64,000 nucleotides of DNA from Nitrospirillum iridis (GCF_014205765.1 NZ_JACIIZ010000018.1:1-64000); one strand, 5' to 3'; shown: positions 53,396 to 62,723, numbered from the stretch's first letter. Numbers and translations: made by a program. Notes: generated by a model not told the origin, from the letters alone.

Positions 53396-55336
53396 ATGAT
53401 TTGCGCTCCTCGGTCGCTTGATGGCGGCCTTTTCTCGGTTGGCTTCAAATCCCATCGCGCCTTTTCGCGCGCCCTTCTGGCCGCCACGGTCCTCGTTCCC
53501 TGCTGGTCGGCGGCCCAGGGTGCGGACCTGCCCATCGAGACGGTCCTCTCCACCGAGGACATCGTGGTGCAGAAGGATGGCACCTTCGTCGCCACCGATC
53601 ATTTCGAGATCCTGGCCAAGACGGACGCCGCCGCCCACGCCATCGGCCAATTCCCGCTGTCTTACAGCGAGGCGATGGAGGCCTTGGACATTGATGAGGC
53701 GTACACCCTGAAGCCGGATGGCCGTAAGCTGCCCATAGACGTGACGGCCATCCAGGCGCAACTGCCCCACGGGTCGCCCAACATCCCGATGTACAACGAC
53801 CAGCGGCAGAAGGTCCTGATCTTCCCCGATCTGGCAGGCGGCGACACCATCGTCGCCACGGTGCGCCGGCAGTTGAAGAAGCCCTTCTTTCCTGGGGAGG
53901 TCCTGCACGGCTCCTTCTTCAGCACCACGGTGACCATCCGGGACGCCCATGGCAGCCTGTCGCTGCCCAAGGGCATGCCCTTGTACCTGGATGCCGAGGG
54001 CATGACCCTCAGCCAGGAGGAACAGGGCGACCGCGTCCTGTACCGCTGGCGCCATGCCAACCTGACGCCCCTGGCCGAGGACATCGCCCTGCTGGCGCCG
54101 ACGGACCGCAATCCCCGGTACTTCGCCACCACCTTCAAGGATTACGACAGCTTCGCCGCCGCCTACGCCAAGCTGTCCGCCCCGGCGGAGGAGGTGACGC
54201 CCAAAATCCAGGAACAGGCGGACAGCATCACCGCCGGCGTCACCGACCGGCGCCAGCAGGCGGAGCTGATTTATGCCTGGGTGGCCAGCCACATCCGGTA
54301 TGTCGGCCTGGAACTGGGCCAGGGCAGCGTCATTCCCCATGCCGCCGACGCCGTGCTGACCAACGGCTACGGCGACTGCAAGGACCACGCCGTCCTGTTC
54401 GGGGCCTTGCTGAAGGCCAAGGGGATCGCCAGTGAGGTGGTGCTGATCAACGGCAGCAAGGGCTACACCCTGCCCAAGCATCCGTCGCTGCTGCCGCTCA
54501 ACCACGCCATCACCTGGCTGCCCGAGTTCAAGCTGTACGTCGACACCACCGCTGGCGTGGCCCCGTTCGGCGTCCTGCCCTTCCCGGAATATGGCAAGCC
54601 GGTGGTGCATGCCACCACCGCCGGCCACGCCCTGCGCCAGGTGCCGGTGCTGGCCGCCGGCAGCGGCACCCAGGTTTCCACCACCGCGAAACTTGGGGTC
54701 GACGGCGCCCTATCCGGCGAAACGGTCACCACGGCCACAGGTCCCTTCTCCGTCATCCTGCGCCAGATGGCGCAAGGGATACAGGCCCAGGGGTCAGAAC
54801 AGGCGGCGACCGCCCAGTTGCAGGCGCTGGGAACACCCGGCACGGGCGGTTTCACCATGGCCAGCGCGCCAACGGATCCGGGGCCCAACTACAGCGTCAC
54901 CGGCCGGTTCGCCGCCGACCCCATGCCAGAGCGGCTTTCCGGCGCGGGGTTCGCCATGCCGGGCGGATTGCGCCTGTTCAATCCCGTCGGGAATTTCCTT
55001 ATGGGGCTGCTGGCCCTTCCCCGGATGAAGGATACGGAGCCGACGCCCTGCTATACCGGGCGCACGGCCGAGGATCTGTCGCTGGAACTTCCCCAGGGTT
55101 ACCACCTGGCCAGCCTTCCCAAGGACGCGACCATCACCACCGACACCCTGACCTATGCCAGCCACTGGTCCCAGGATGGCCAGGTGGTCCGCCTTCATCG
55201 TGATTTCGAGGCGCATATCGACCAGGCGCTGTGCACGGGCGATGTCCGGAAGGCCGCCGCCAAGGCGCTGCTGGCCATCGCGGCGGATCACAGGGCGACC
55301 CTGTCCTTGACGGCGGATCACGCGGCCACGCAGTGA
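53396..55336 (+). CDS. DUF3857/transglutaminase-like secreted protein
   Basis: 646 residues from ATG 53396; upstream frame to 53240 is AT-rich and lacks homology. A hydrophobic N-terminal stretch (FSRALLAATVLVPCWSAAQGA) looks like a signal peptide with cleavage near AQGA. The DUF3857 domain follows, then a transglutaminase-like core with Cys in NGYGDCKDHAVLFGALL, His in LNHAITW and Asp in YVDTTAG. Such proteins are periplasmic, probably peptidases or cross-linking enzymes. The high GC content matches the chromosome on the right, so it is likely not part of the microcin locus. Confidence 0.88.
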   Translation: MICAPRSLDGGLFSVGFKSHRAFSRALLAATVLVPCWSAAQGADLPIETVLSTEDIVVQKDGTFVATDHFEILAKTDAAAHAIGQFPLSYSEAMEALDIDEAYTLKPDGRKLPIDVTAIQAQLPHGSPNIPMYNDQRQKVLIFPDLAGGDTIVATVRRQLKKPFFPGEVLHGSFFSTTVTIRDAHGSLSLPKGMPLYLDAEGMTLSQEEQGDRVLYRWRHANLTPLAEDIALLAPTDRNPRYFATTFKDYDSFAAAYAKLSAPAEEVTPKIQEQADSITAGVTDRRQQAELIYAWVASHIRYVGLELGQGSVIPHAADAVLTNGYGDCKDHAVLFGALLKAKGIASEVVLINGSKGYTLPKHPSLLPLNHAITWLPEFKLYVDTTAGVAPFGVLPFPEYGKPVVHATTAGHALRQVPVLAAGSGTQVSTTAKLGVDGALSGETVTTATGPFSVILRQMAQGIQAQGSEQAATAQLQALGTPGTGGFTMASAPTDPGPNYSVTGRFAADPMPERLSGAGFAMPGGLRLFNPVGNFLMGLLALPRMKDTEPTPCYTGRTAEDLSLELPQGYHLASLPKDATITTDTLTYASHWSQDGQVVRLHRDFEAHIDQALCTGDVRKAAAKALLAIAADHRATLSLTADHAATQ

Positions 55337-55352
55337 TCCTGGGCGTGCTGGT

Positions 55353-56270
55353 TCAAGCGGTGAGCCAGGCACGTGCGCCGGCGAGGCCGCGGAAGTCATC
55401 CAGGGCGCGGACCTCGGCGATGGGCAGGACCGCCGCCGCCATGTCCGCCAGGGCGCGGCCGGGCCCCAATTCCAGGATCCGGGTCACCCCACGCTCACCC
55501 AGGGCTTCCAGCAGCTCCGCCCAGTCTATGGTCTCCGCCACCTGCCCGGCCAACCCGGCCAGGGCTTGTTGGGGACGGCTTACCAGGGTGGCGCCGCTGG
55601 CGGTCATGAGGCGAAGGGTGGGGCGCTGGGTGGGGATCGCCGCGAGGGCGGCGGCGAAGGGCGCCACCGCGCCGGCCAGGCGCGGCGTGTGCGAGGCGAC
55701 GTGCACGGCCATCGGCGCGGCGCGCGCGGCACCTTCCCGCAGGGCCGCCGCGCACAACGCCTCCGCCGCCGACCGGGGGCCGCCGACAATGAACAGCCGG
55801 TCGGGGTTGACGATGGCGATGGCGCAGCCGAAACGTTCGGCCAGCCGCTCCACCGTTCCGCGGGGCAAGCCGCGCACGTAGGCCAGCTGGTCATCCGGTC
55901 CGCCCGCGACATCCATGCTTCTGGCCCGGTGATCGACCAGCCTCAGGGTTTCCGCCGGTGGCCATACACCGGCGATGCCCCAGGCCGCCATCTCGCCGAC
56001 GCTATAGCCCGCCACAATGGTGTCCGCCGGCACGCCGTTCGGGAACAAGGCGGCGGCGGCGGCCAGGGCGCGGGTCACACAGAGGATCTGCCCCTCGCGG
56101 TTGGCGTGCAGCGTGGCGATGGGGGCCGTCCGGCAGAAATTCGCCGGGTGGTCGCCGAGGATGGCGGCGGCGGCGGCGAAGGCCGGCACCGCCGCCGGCG
56201 CGTCCGCCAGCAGGCTGAAGCTGTCGCGATCCTGCCGGCCCTGGCCGGAACAAAGCAGCGCGAGGCTCAC
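55353..56270 (-). CDS. mdcH: Malonate decarboxylase malonyl-CoA:ACP transacylase MdcH
   Basis: 305 residues, FabD-like, with LLCSGQGRQ at the start and the active Ser in AGYSVGEM, where FabD has GHSLGEY. It loads a malonyl group on the decarboxylase carrier subunit MdcC to start the cycle. It is the last gene of the operon and its start overlaps the mdcB stop. Confidence 0.93.
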   Translation of the reverse strand: MSLALLCSGQGRQDRDSFSLLADAPAAVPAFAAAAAILGDHPANFCRTAPIATLHANREGQILCVTRALAAAAALFPNGVPADTIVAGYSVGEMAAWGIAGVWPPAETLRLVDHRARSMDVAGGPDDQLAYVRGLPRGTVERLAERFGCAIAIVNPDRLFIVGGPRSAAEALCAAALREGAARAAPMAVHVASHTPRLAGAVAPFAAALAAIPTQRPTLRLMTASGATLVSRPQQALAGLAGQVAETIDWAELLEALGERGVTRILELGPGRALADMAAAVLPIAEVRALDDFRGLAGARAWLTA

Positions 56271-57139
56271 GTTTCCAGCGCCTCCGTGAAAAGCGCCATG
56301 GCGAGCAGGTCAGCGCATCCCCCGGGGCTGAGGTTCCGGGCCACGAACGCCTCATGCACGGACTTGGCGTCCCATCGCCACTGCCGGCGTCCAACCCCGC
56401 CGTCCCGCAGGAAGCGACTTGCCTCCCCCCGGGCGAACTCCAGCCCCCCGATCCCGCCGCGGTACAGCAGGTTGCTGTCGTCCACGGCGGCGATCAGGGC
56501 CATGCAGGCTTGCACGCGGGCTGCTTCCTCGTCGCCCGCCGCCAGGCGGCGTCCATCGGCCAGGGCCGGCCGGGCGACATCATAGACGGATGGCATGCCG
56601 GCGGCCGCCTCCTCGCGGGCGCCGCCCACGCGGTAGCGCCGGGCGACGACGCCACCATGGCTGTCGGACTCCTGCGGCTTGGCGGTTATTTCCCCGCCCC
56701 AGCGCGTGGCGATCAGGCGGCCCAGGGGCTGCCGCCAGGCGCAGGCCATGGCCAGCCCGGCCGCCGCCGCCAGCAGGCCCAGCCCGAAGATCGCGCCGCG
56801 GTGGGTGTTCACACCCCCGGTGGCGCGACGCATCGCCCCCTCCGCCTCCTGCCCGATCAGCCGTAGCCGGTCCATGCCCGCGTCGGCCGCCCCGGCTTCC
56901 GCCAAGGCGACGAAGAATGGTTCCAGCGTGTGGGCGCTGAGGCGCAACAGGGCGGCGTCCATGTCCTGGTGGGCACCACTGTCGATATGGCTGACCAAGC
57001 CGGGTTTCGGCCAGGTTTCCACTTCCAGGATCAAGGCCCGGGTCGCCTGGTGGCCGATCCACCGGGCGGAGGTCCGATCGTCGGCCTGGAGGAAAGGGGA
57101 GGGGGCGGGCTGTGCCAGCGTTCCATGCGGCGGGGTCAT
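56267..57139 (-). CDS. mdcB: Triphosphoribosyl-dephospho-CoA synthase MdcB
   Basis: 290 residues from ATG 57139; the frame extends further but the extra N-terminus overlaps mdcG. CitG-family core: TWPKPGLVSHIDSGAHQDMD, ATGGVNTHRGAIFGLGLLA, and DDSNLLYRGGIGGLEFAR. It makes the precursor of the special phosphoribosyl-dephospho-CoA prosthetic group of MdcC. It overlaps both mdcG and mdcH by a few bases. Confidence 0.95.
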   Translation of the reverse strand: MTPPHGTLAQPAPSPFLQADDRTSARWIGHQATRALILEVETWPKPGLVSHIDSGAHQDMDAALLRLSAHTLEPFFVALAEAGAADAGMDRLRLIGQEAEGAMRRATGGVNTHRGAIFGLGLLAAAAGLAMACAWRQPLGRLIATRWGGEITAKPQESDSHGGVVARRYRVGGAREEAAAGMPSVYDVARPALADGRRLAAGDEEAARVQACMALIAAVDDSNLLYRGGIGGLEFARGEASRFLRDGGVGRRQWRWDAKSVHEAFVARNLSPGGCADLLAMALFTEALET

Positions 57140-57762
57140 GGGAACAGGTCCTCCCGGGGGACCAGGACAGGGCCGGCCAGGGTTTTGACCAGTAGCTGCG
57201 GGGCGTCCGACAGCCACTCCCGCCACTGCACCGCGGCCCCCGCCGGGGACACCAATTCCGCGTCCAGGCGCATCGGCGCCTGGGCGGCGATCTCTCCCAG
57301 CATCCCTGTCTTCCGGATCGCGTCCGTGCGGGAGGAGCAGGGGATCAGCAGATCCAGGTCCGACGTGGGGGTCAGATAGGACAGCCCGGTCAGGTGCTGC
57401 CAGGCAAGGCTGCCGAAGCACCGGCAGGACGGCTCCGCCTCCAGCAGGGCGTCGATCGCCGGCTGCCAGGGGGCGGGCGCTACGGGCCGGGCGTCGCGCA
57501 CCAGCGGCGGTGGCGTCACCCGTGTCACGGCGCCAGCCGGGCAGGACAGGCTCAGCCGCTTGCGCCCCATGCCGGGCGGCAGGGGCAGGCCCAAGGGCAC
57601 GGATCCCTCCGGGTCGGCGCAGAGGCGTTGGCGGAAGATGACCGGCCGCCCCAAATCCGCCCAGTCGAACACGTCCTCCACCAGGCCCGTCACCTGGCTG
57701 CGCCAGGCATCGGGCGACAGGTGGGCGAGGTCGTGGCGCCGTGGCGCGGCAAGGTCAACCAT
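57136..57762 (-). CDS. mdcG: Phosphoribosyl-dephospho-CoA transferase MdcG
   Basis: 208 residues, nucleotidyltransferase-like with SYLTPTSDLDLLI holding the metal Asp pair, and FGSLAWQHLTG before it. It attaches the prosthetic group to a serine of MdcC. It lies between mdcE and mdcB, overlapping both. Confidence 0.93.
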   Translation of the reverse strand: MVDLAAPRRHDLAHLSPDAWRSQVTGLVEDVFDWADLGRPVIFRQRLCADPEGSVPLGLPLPPGMGRKRLSLSCPAGAVTRVTPPPLVRDARPVAPAPWQPAIDALLEAEPSCRCFGSLAWQHLTGLSYLTPTSDLDLLIPCSSRTDAIRKTGMLGEIAAQAPMRLDAELVSPAGAAVQWREWLSDAPQLLVKTLAGPVLVPREDLFP

Positions 57763-58477
57763 GGGCCAGCGCCAGTCGTTCCACCTCCTGCGCGATTGTG
57801 GCGGCCTTCAGCCGGCCGCCCCGCTCCCGGCCCAGCTCCGCCCGCCCATCGGCGGTGGCGGGGGTGGCCAGCAACGCCTTGAGCTGATCGCTCAGCGGCC
57901 GCGCCGGATCCCAGATCTCGGCGATCGCGCCGGTGGCGAACAGATTGTCCAGGCCCGGCGCGAAGACCGGCGTGGTCCCCGCCTTCTCCGTCAACACCTC
58001 CACCGACAGTTTGGTCACCCGCGCCATCGACGGCAGGTCCATGACCTCTGGCCAGGCGCCGGGCAAGGCGACCAATGAGCCGCAGGCCAGGGCGGTGGCG
58101 ATGAAGGCGCCAGCGGCGCTGCCACCATACAGCAGCCCGATCGTGCGGTGTCCCGCCCGCTCCGCCTGCCATAACGCTTTCGCCAAATGGGCCAACGTTT
58201 CGCTGAGGCCCATCAATTCGTCGCGGCGGCTCATCCTCTGGCTGCCGGAATCGACCAGGAACAGCAGGGGTGCCGGGTCCGGCCGCTCCGCGATGGCGAG
58301 GATGCGCCCGGCGAGCGCCAGGGCCTCGTCGACACCGGGATAGGTCTTGCCGGTGATGCCGACGATGTCGACCACGGTTTGCGGGTCAAGTCGCCCGGTG
58401 CCGGAGAGTAGGCCGCCCGCTTCCCCGACCTGATGGCCAGCCGGGAAAAGCGAGGAGAGGATGTCAGCGGGCCGCAT
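57755..58477 (-). CDS. mdcE: Malonate decarboxylase gamma subunit MdcE
   Basis: 240 residues with a crotonase/carboxyltransferase fold: VDIVGITGKTYPGVDEAL, then LLFLVDSGSQRMSRRDELMG, and GGSAAGAFIATALACG, which forms the oxyanion part. With MdcD it decarboxylates malonyl-S-carrier to acetyl-S-carrier. It overlaps mdcD by 14 bases. Confidence 0.95.
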   Translation of the reverse strand: MRPADILSSLFPAGHQVGEAGGLLSGTGRLDPQTVVDIVGITGKTYPGVDEALALAGRILAIAERPDPAPLLFLVDSGSQRMSRRDELMGLSETLAHLAKALWQAERAGHRTIGLLYGGSAAGAFIATALACGSLVALPGAWPEVMDLPSMARVTKLSVEVLTEKAGTTPVFAPGLDNLFATGAIAEIWDPARPLSDQLKALLATPATADGRAELGRERGGRLKAATIAQEVERLALAHG

Positions 58478-59375
58478 CGGCGCTCTCCCGTTGGGTGTTC
58501 GCGAGGGTCAGGAAGGCGCTGGTGTCCAGGTCCGGCAGGGCGGCGGGATGGGGAAGGCCCAGCCGGGCCCAAACTTCCGTGCCGTCGGTGGCGTCGCCGA
58601 AGCGCGCCAGGCGGCGCTCCAGCCGCCCCTGCTCTGATGCGAGCGCCGCAGGGTCCAAGAGGGCAGGGCGTTCCAGCGCCGCGACGGCCCCGGCCCGGAA
58701 GGCGGCGACATCGTCGCCGACGAAGAGATCGACGCCGCCTATCAGATAGCGGTGCTTGCCCCCCATGGTGCGCCAGACCAGCGCCCGGTCCCGGGAGTCG
58801 AACTCCTCCACGCCCTTGTTGGTCTCGATGACTTCCGGTCCGGAGACGGAGAGCCGCCCCTGCTCGGAGATGACCAGCGCCGAACAGCAGCCGGCGATCA
58901 GGCTGCCGCCGCCGTAGCAACCGGCGCGGCCACCCAGCAGCCCGACCATGCGCACCCCTTCGGCGCGGGCGTCCAGGGTGGCGCGGATGATCTCGGAAAT
59001 GGCCAGTTCGCCGGCGTTGGCTTCCTGCAGGCGCACCCCACCGGTGTCGAACAGGATGACCACGTCGCGCTTCAGCTGGCGGGCGGCGTGCAGCAGGCCC
59101 GTCAGTTTGGCGCCGTGCACCTCACCGATGGCCCCACCCATGAACCGCCCTTCCTGGGCCGCCACCAGAACGGGCTTCCCCGCCAGCGCGCCGGCGCCGA
59201 CGATGATGCCGTCATCAAACTGGCGCGGAAGATTGAACAGGGCGAGGTGCGGGCTCAGTTCCCGCCGCTCCGGCCCGAGGAATTCGGTGAAGCTGCCGGC
59301 GTCGAGCAGATGGGCCAGGCGGCCCCGGGCCGATTCCTCGTACCAGCTTCGGGGCAGGGGGGTGGGGCTGGTCAT
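58464..59375 (-). CDS. mdcD: Malonate decarboxylase beta subunit MdcD
   Basis: 303 residues with the carboxyltransferase strips EGRFMGGAIGEVHGAKL, FDTGGVRLQEANAGE and GRAGCYGGGSLIAGCC. It pairs with MdcE to form the decarboxylating site. Its start overlaps the mdcC stop by ATGA. Confidence 0.96.
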   Translation of the reverse strand: MTSPTPLPRSWYEESARGRLAHLLDAGSFTEFLGPERRELSPHLALFNLPRQFDDGIIVGAGALAGKPVLVAAQEGRFMGGAIGEVHGAKLTGLLHAARQLKRDVVILFDTGGVRLQEANAGELAISEIIRATLDARAEGVRMVGLLGGRAGCYGGGSLIAGCCSALVISEQGRLSVSGPEVIETNKGVEEFDSRDRALVWRTMGGKHRYLIGGVDLFVGDDVAAFRAGAVAALERPALLDPAALASEQGRLERRLARFGDATDGTEVWARLGLPHPAALPDLDTSAFLTLANTQRESADAAR

Positions 59376-59686
59376 TCCGGTTTCTCCATCAGGCGCACGC
59401 CCTGGGCCAGGCGCAACGCTACCGTGTCCGGCCGGGCGCCGCCGTCATTCACGGTGATGCGCAGGCCGCCCGCGGCGGAGCGCGCGGCGAAGTCGGCCGT
59501 CACCGCCTGCCACAGGTCGGCGAAGCCGTGGGCCGGGGTGGCGATGTCGATGACGCAGCGGTCGGGCGCCTCCCCCCGCTCAAGCAACACCTCAAGATTG
59601 CCGGAGGCGACGACACCCACCAGGGCCACGGCGCGGGTTCCCCCGGCGGGCGTCGTCGTGCTGAGTTCGTAGCGCAGGTTTTCCAT
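59372..59686 (-). CDS. mdcC: Malonate decarboxylase acyl-carrier subunit MdcC
   Basis: 104 residues, MENLRYELSTTTPAGG at the start and the prosthetic-group serine in VGVVASGNLEVLLE. It carries the acetyl/malonyl group on a phosphoribosyl-dephospho-CoA arm between MdcA and MdcD/E. Confidence 0.96.
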   Translation of the reverse strand: MENLRYELSTTTPAGGTRAVALVGVVASGNLEVLLERGEAPDRCVIDIATPAHGFADLWQAVTADFAARSAAGGLRITVNDGGARPDTVALRLAQGVRLMEKPE

Positions 59687-59698
59687 GGGGATGGGGCC

Positions 59699-61345
59699 TT
59701 ACCAATTGCGGAAGCGGCTGGGCGGCCGGTAGAGCCCGCCCGAGGCGATCATCAGGTCCTTGATGGAACGCGCCACCAGCAGGCTGCGGTCGGCGTCCAG
59801 GGGGTCGATGCCCAAATCTTCGGGCCGCTGGATGACTTTGCGCTCGCGCAGGCGTTCCACCATCTTGCGGTCACGGGCGCGGCCGACCTCGGTATAGCCG
59901 GCGACCCCCCGGATGGCCTGCTCCCGCTCGTCCTTGTCGCGGCACAGCAGCAGGTTGGCCACCCCCTCTTCCGTGACGATGTGGGTGACGTCGTCGCCGT
60001 AGACCATGACCGGCGCCAGGTCGAGGTCCAGCTTGTCGGCGAGGTCCAGGGCGGACAGCCGCTCCACGAACATCGGCGCATTGCCGTCGCCGAAGGTCTC
60101 GCCGATCTGGATGACCAGTTTGCGCCCCCGGCGCAGGGCCGGGGCCCCGGTCGGGTCCGCCTCCTGGCCGGCGCGCAGCCAGGGGGCGCTGGGATGGCGA
60201 CGCCCCCGGGCGTCCGATCCCATGTTGGGCGCCCCCCCGAAACCGGCGACCCGGCTGCCGGTGATCGTGGAACTGTTGCCAGCCAGGTCGATCTGCAGCG
60301 TGGAACCGATGAACATGTCGCATGCGTAGAGGCCGGCGGTTTGGCAGAACGCCCGGTTGGAGCGCAGCGAACCATCAGGGCCGGTGAAGAAGATGTCCGG
60401 CCGGGCCCGCATGTAGTCCTCCATCCCCACTTCGGAGCCGAAGCAATGGATCTGTTCCACCCAGCCGCTTTCGATGGCGGGAATCAAGGTCGGGTGGGGG
60501 TTGAGCGCCCAGTGGGTGCAGACCTTGCCCTTCAGCCCCAGCCGTTCGCCGTAGGTCGGCAGCAGCAATTCGATGGCGGCGGTGTTGAAGCCGATGCCAT
60601 GGTTCAGCCGACGCACGCCGTAGGGGGCGTACAGCCCCTTGATGGCCAGCATTGCCGTCAGGATCTGGGTTTCCGTGATGGCCGCCGGGTCGCGGGTGAA
60701 CAGCGGCTCCACATAGAAGGGGCGCTGGGCGTTCACCACGAAATGGACCTGGTCGGCCGGTATGTCGACACGCGGGACCTGGTCGACGATCTCACCCACC
60801 TGGGCGATGACCAGCCCTTTGCCGAAGCTGGTCGCCTCCACGACGGTGGGCGTGTCCTCCGTGTTGGGGCCGGTGTAGAGATTGCCGGCCCGATCGGCGC
60901 TGACCGCGGCGATCAGCGCCACCTGGGGCGTCAGGTCGATGAAATAGCGGGCGAACAGCTCAAGGTAGGTGTGGACGGCGCCCAGCTCGATCCGGCCGCC
61001 GAACATCATGCGCGCGATCCGGGCGGATTGCGGGCCGGAATAGGAAAAGTCCAGCCGCCGCGCTATGCCGGTTTCGAAGATGTCGAGATGCTCCGGCAGG
61101 ACGACGCCCGACTGCACCATGTGCAGGTCGTGGACCTTGGCCGGATCCACCTTGGCCAGGGCCTTGGCCAGCACGTCCGCCTGCTTTTGATTGTCACCTT
61201 CCAGGCAGACCCGATCGCCGGGGCGCAGAACCGCTTCCAGGAACGCCACGAGGTCCTGGGCCGCGACGACCTTGCCCGAGGCCAGGCGGCGGCCCGCTTC
61301 CAGCCGCGCCTGCCTGTCCCGGCCCTTCATGTTCCAATCCCGCAT
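59699..61345 (-). CDS. mdcA: Malonate decarboxylase alpha subunit MdcA
   Basis: 548 residues from the ATG at 61345 (MRDWNMKGRDRQARL, the usual start); an extension to 61366 is possible. Typical strips: CLEGDNQKQADVLAKAL, NAQRPFYVEPLFTRDPAAI, and GSRVAGFGGAPNMGSDARGR. It exchanges acetyl and malonyl on the carrier without biotin. First gene of the operon mdcA-C-D-E-G-B-H, divergent from madLM, so one region controls both uptake and breakdown. Confidence 0.96.
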   Translation of the reverse strand: MRDWNMKGRDRQARLEAGRRLASGKVVAAQDLVAFLEAVLRPGDRVCLEGDNQKQADVLAKALAKVDPAKVHDLHMVQSGVVLPEHLDIFETGIARRLDFSYSGPQSARIARMMFGGRIELGAVHTYLELFARYFIDLTPQVALIAAVSADRAGNLYTGPNTEDTPTVVEATSFGKGLVIAQVGEIVDQVPRVDIPADQVHFVVNAQRPFYVEPLFTRDPAAITETQILTAMLAIKGLYAPYGVRRLNHGIGFNTAAIELLLPTYGERLGLKGKVCTHWALNPHPTLIPAIESGWVEQIHCFGSEVGMEDYMRARPDIFFTGPDGSLRSNRAFCQTAGLYACDMFIGSTLQIDLAGNSSTITGSRVAGFGGAPNMGSDARGRRHPSAPWLRAGQEADPTGAPALRRGRKLVIQIGETFGDGNAPMFVERLSALDLADKLDLDLAPVMVYGDDVTHIVTEEGVANLLLCRDKDEREQAIRGVAGYTEVGRARDRKMVERLRERKVIQRPEDLGIDPLDADRSLLVARSIKDLMIASGGLYRPPSRFRNW

Positions 61346-61391
61346 GATCGACCTTCGTATGCGCAAGGGTGTATTTTCCCGACCATTGTAT

Positions 61392-61403
61392 CCGCAATTG
61401 CGG
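61392..61403. promoter_or_regulatory. Perfect palindrome in the mdcA-madL divergent region, candidate operator
   Basis: CCGCAATTGCGG is a perfect 12-base palindrome, 47 bases ahead of the mdcA start and within an AT-rich strip (about 61380-61430). The local GntR/FCD gene at 62724 is the natural candidate to bind here and switch both directions. Confidence 0.5.
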
Positions 61404-61469
61404 GAAATTCAATATCGTGTATTCTCACGGCGATGGACCTAGAGAGTCTGCATGCACGGGAGGGGAATA

Positions 61470-61520
61470 ATGGCGACTTTGCGTTTTGATGGACCAACAG
61501 GCCGGGGAGGCCGGATATGA
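61470..61520 (+). CDS. 16-codon leader frame translationally coupled to madL
   Basis: A strong ribosome site GGGAGGGGAATA precedes ATG 61470. The frame runs MATLRFDGPTGRGGRI and stops at 61518-61520, overlapping the madL start as ATGA. No family is expected for so short a product. It may serve to bring ribosomes to madL or act as a leader peptide. Confidence 0.4.
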   Translation: MATLRFDGPTGRGGRI

Positions 61521-61942
61521 CCATCTCCGGTGTGGCGCTGCTCGCCATCTGCACCCTTTTGGGCAGTTTCCTCGGTGATCTGCTGGGGTCGGCCCTCGGG
61601 GTGAAGGCCAATGTCGGTGGTGTCGGCATCGCCATGTTGCTGCTGATCGCCGCGCGCCTCTGGCTCACCCGCCGCGGCCTGATGACCGCCGGCGTCAAGT
61701 TTGGTGTCGAGTTCTGGGGCGCCCTCTACATTCCGATCGTGGTGGCCATGGCCGCCCAGCAGAACGTCCTGGTCGCCGCGCGCAGCGGTCCCCTGGTGCT
61801 CATCGCCGGCATTTCCGCCGTCCTGATCTGCTTCGCCACCGTCGCCTTGATCAGCCGGATCGGCAAGAAGGGCGAGACCATGGATGAGATCGAGGCCAAG
61901 GCCAGGGCGCAGGCATCGCCCCCCGGCGAGCCGGTGGTTTGA
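61517..61942 (+). CDS. madL: Malonate transporter subunit MadL
   Basis: 141 residues; starts MTISGVALLAICTLLGSFLG and carries four hydrophobic segments with LGVKANVGGVGIAMLLL, typical of MadL. It forms the malonate:sodium (or proton) symporter with MadM. GGGGAGG lies upstream. The stop is a few bases before madM. Confidence 0.95.
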   Translation: MTISGVALLAICTLLGSFLGDLLGSALGVKANVGGVGIAMLLLIAARLWLTRRGLMTAGVKFGVEFWGALYIPIVVAMAAQQNVLVAARSGPLVLIAGISAVLICFATVALISRIGKKGETMDEIEAKARAQASPPGEPVV

Positions 61943-61953
61943 GGGGGATGGTC

Positions 61954-62718
61954 ATGGAAATCCTGAAGCACGCCCTGTCCGCCAACGCCTTGGTGACCGC
62001 GTTCGCCATCGTCGGCCTGGTGATGTGGTTGTCGAACGCCATATCGAAACGCCTCCTGTTCGGCCGGGTCCACGGTTCGGCGATCGCCATCGTCATCGGG
62101 CTCGCCGCCGCCTTCGCCGCCGGCCTATGGACGGGTGGGGACAAGGGGGTCGTGGATATCCCGGTCCTCGCCGGGATCGGCCTCATGGGGGGGGCGATGC
62201 TGCGCGACTTCGCGATCGTGGCCACGGCTTTCGAGGTGGACGTCATCCAGGCGCGCAAGGCAGGCGCCATCGGCGCCTGCGCCCTGGCCCTGGGAACGAT
62301 CCTTCCCTTCATCGTCGGGTCCCTGGTGGCGGTCGCCTTCGGCTATACCGACGCCGTGTCCATCACGACCATCGGTGCCGGCGCCGTCACCTACATCGTC
62401 GGTCCGGTGACCGGTGCCGCCCTGGGCGCCAGTTCGGCCGTGATGGCGCTGTCCATCGCGACCGGTGTCTTCAAGGCGGTGTTGGTCATGATCGGCACGC
62501 CCATCGTCGCGAAGGCGATTGGCCTGGACAACCCACGCAGCGCGATGGTCTTTGGTGGCCTGATGGGGACGGTCAGTGGCGTTTCCGGCGGGCTGGCGGC
62601 GACCGATCGGCGGCTGGTGCCTTACGGCGCCTTGACGGCCACCTTTCATACCGGACTTGGTTGCCTGGTCGCCCCGTCCATCCTCTATCTTATCGTGCGG
62701 GGAATTGTGGGGGGCTGA
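61954..62718 (+). CDS. madM: Malonate transporter subunit MadM
   Basis: 254 residues from ATG 61954, best spaced from GAGGGGG (61941-61947) and giving MEILKHALSANALVTAF, the family start; ATG 61948 is an alternative. Very hydrophobic with about eight membrane segments, and VKAIGLDNPRSAMVFGGLMG-like strips. It works with MadL to import malonate for the decarboxylase encoded divergently. Confidence 0.95.
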   Translation: MEILKHALSANALVTAFAIVGLVMWLSNAISKRLLFGRVHGSAIAIVIGLAAAFAAGLWTGGDKGVVDIPVLAGIGLMGGAMLRDFAIVATAFEVDVIQARKAGAIGACALALGTILPFIVGSLVAVAFGYTDAVSITTIGAGAVTYIVGPVTGAALGASSAVMALSIATGVFKAVLVMIGTPIVAKAIGLDNPRSAMVFGGLMGTVSGVSGGLAATDRRLVPYGALTATFHTGLGCLVAPSILYLIVRGIVGG

Positions 62719-62723
62719 GGATC

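Noticed and set aside
53309-54628. 439-codon minus-strand frame opposite the transglutaminase-like gene
   Set aside because: Low-complexity Gly/Gln/Val-rich shadow; the plus-strand frame has the catalytic triad.
57140-57421. N-terminal extension of mdcB
   Set aside because: Pro/Gly/Arg-rich shadow of mdcG; the mdcB family start matches the ATG at 57139.
59528-61489. 653-codon plus-strand frame opposite mdcA
   Set aside because: Antisense of mdcA in GC-rich DNA; His/Gln/Gly-rich and without homology.
61884-62723. Long extension upstream of the GntR gene
   Set aside because: Arg/Gly-rich shadow of madM in another frame; the GntR start at 62724 has a good ribosome site and family N-terminus.
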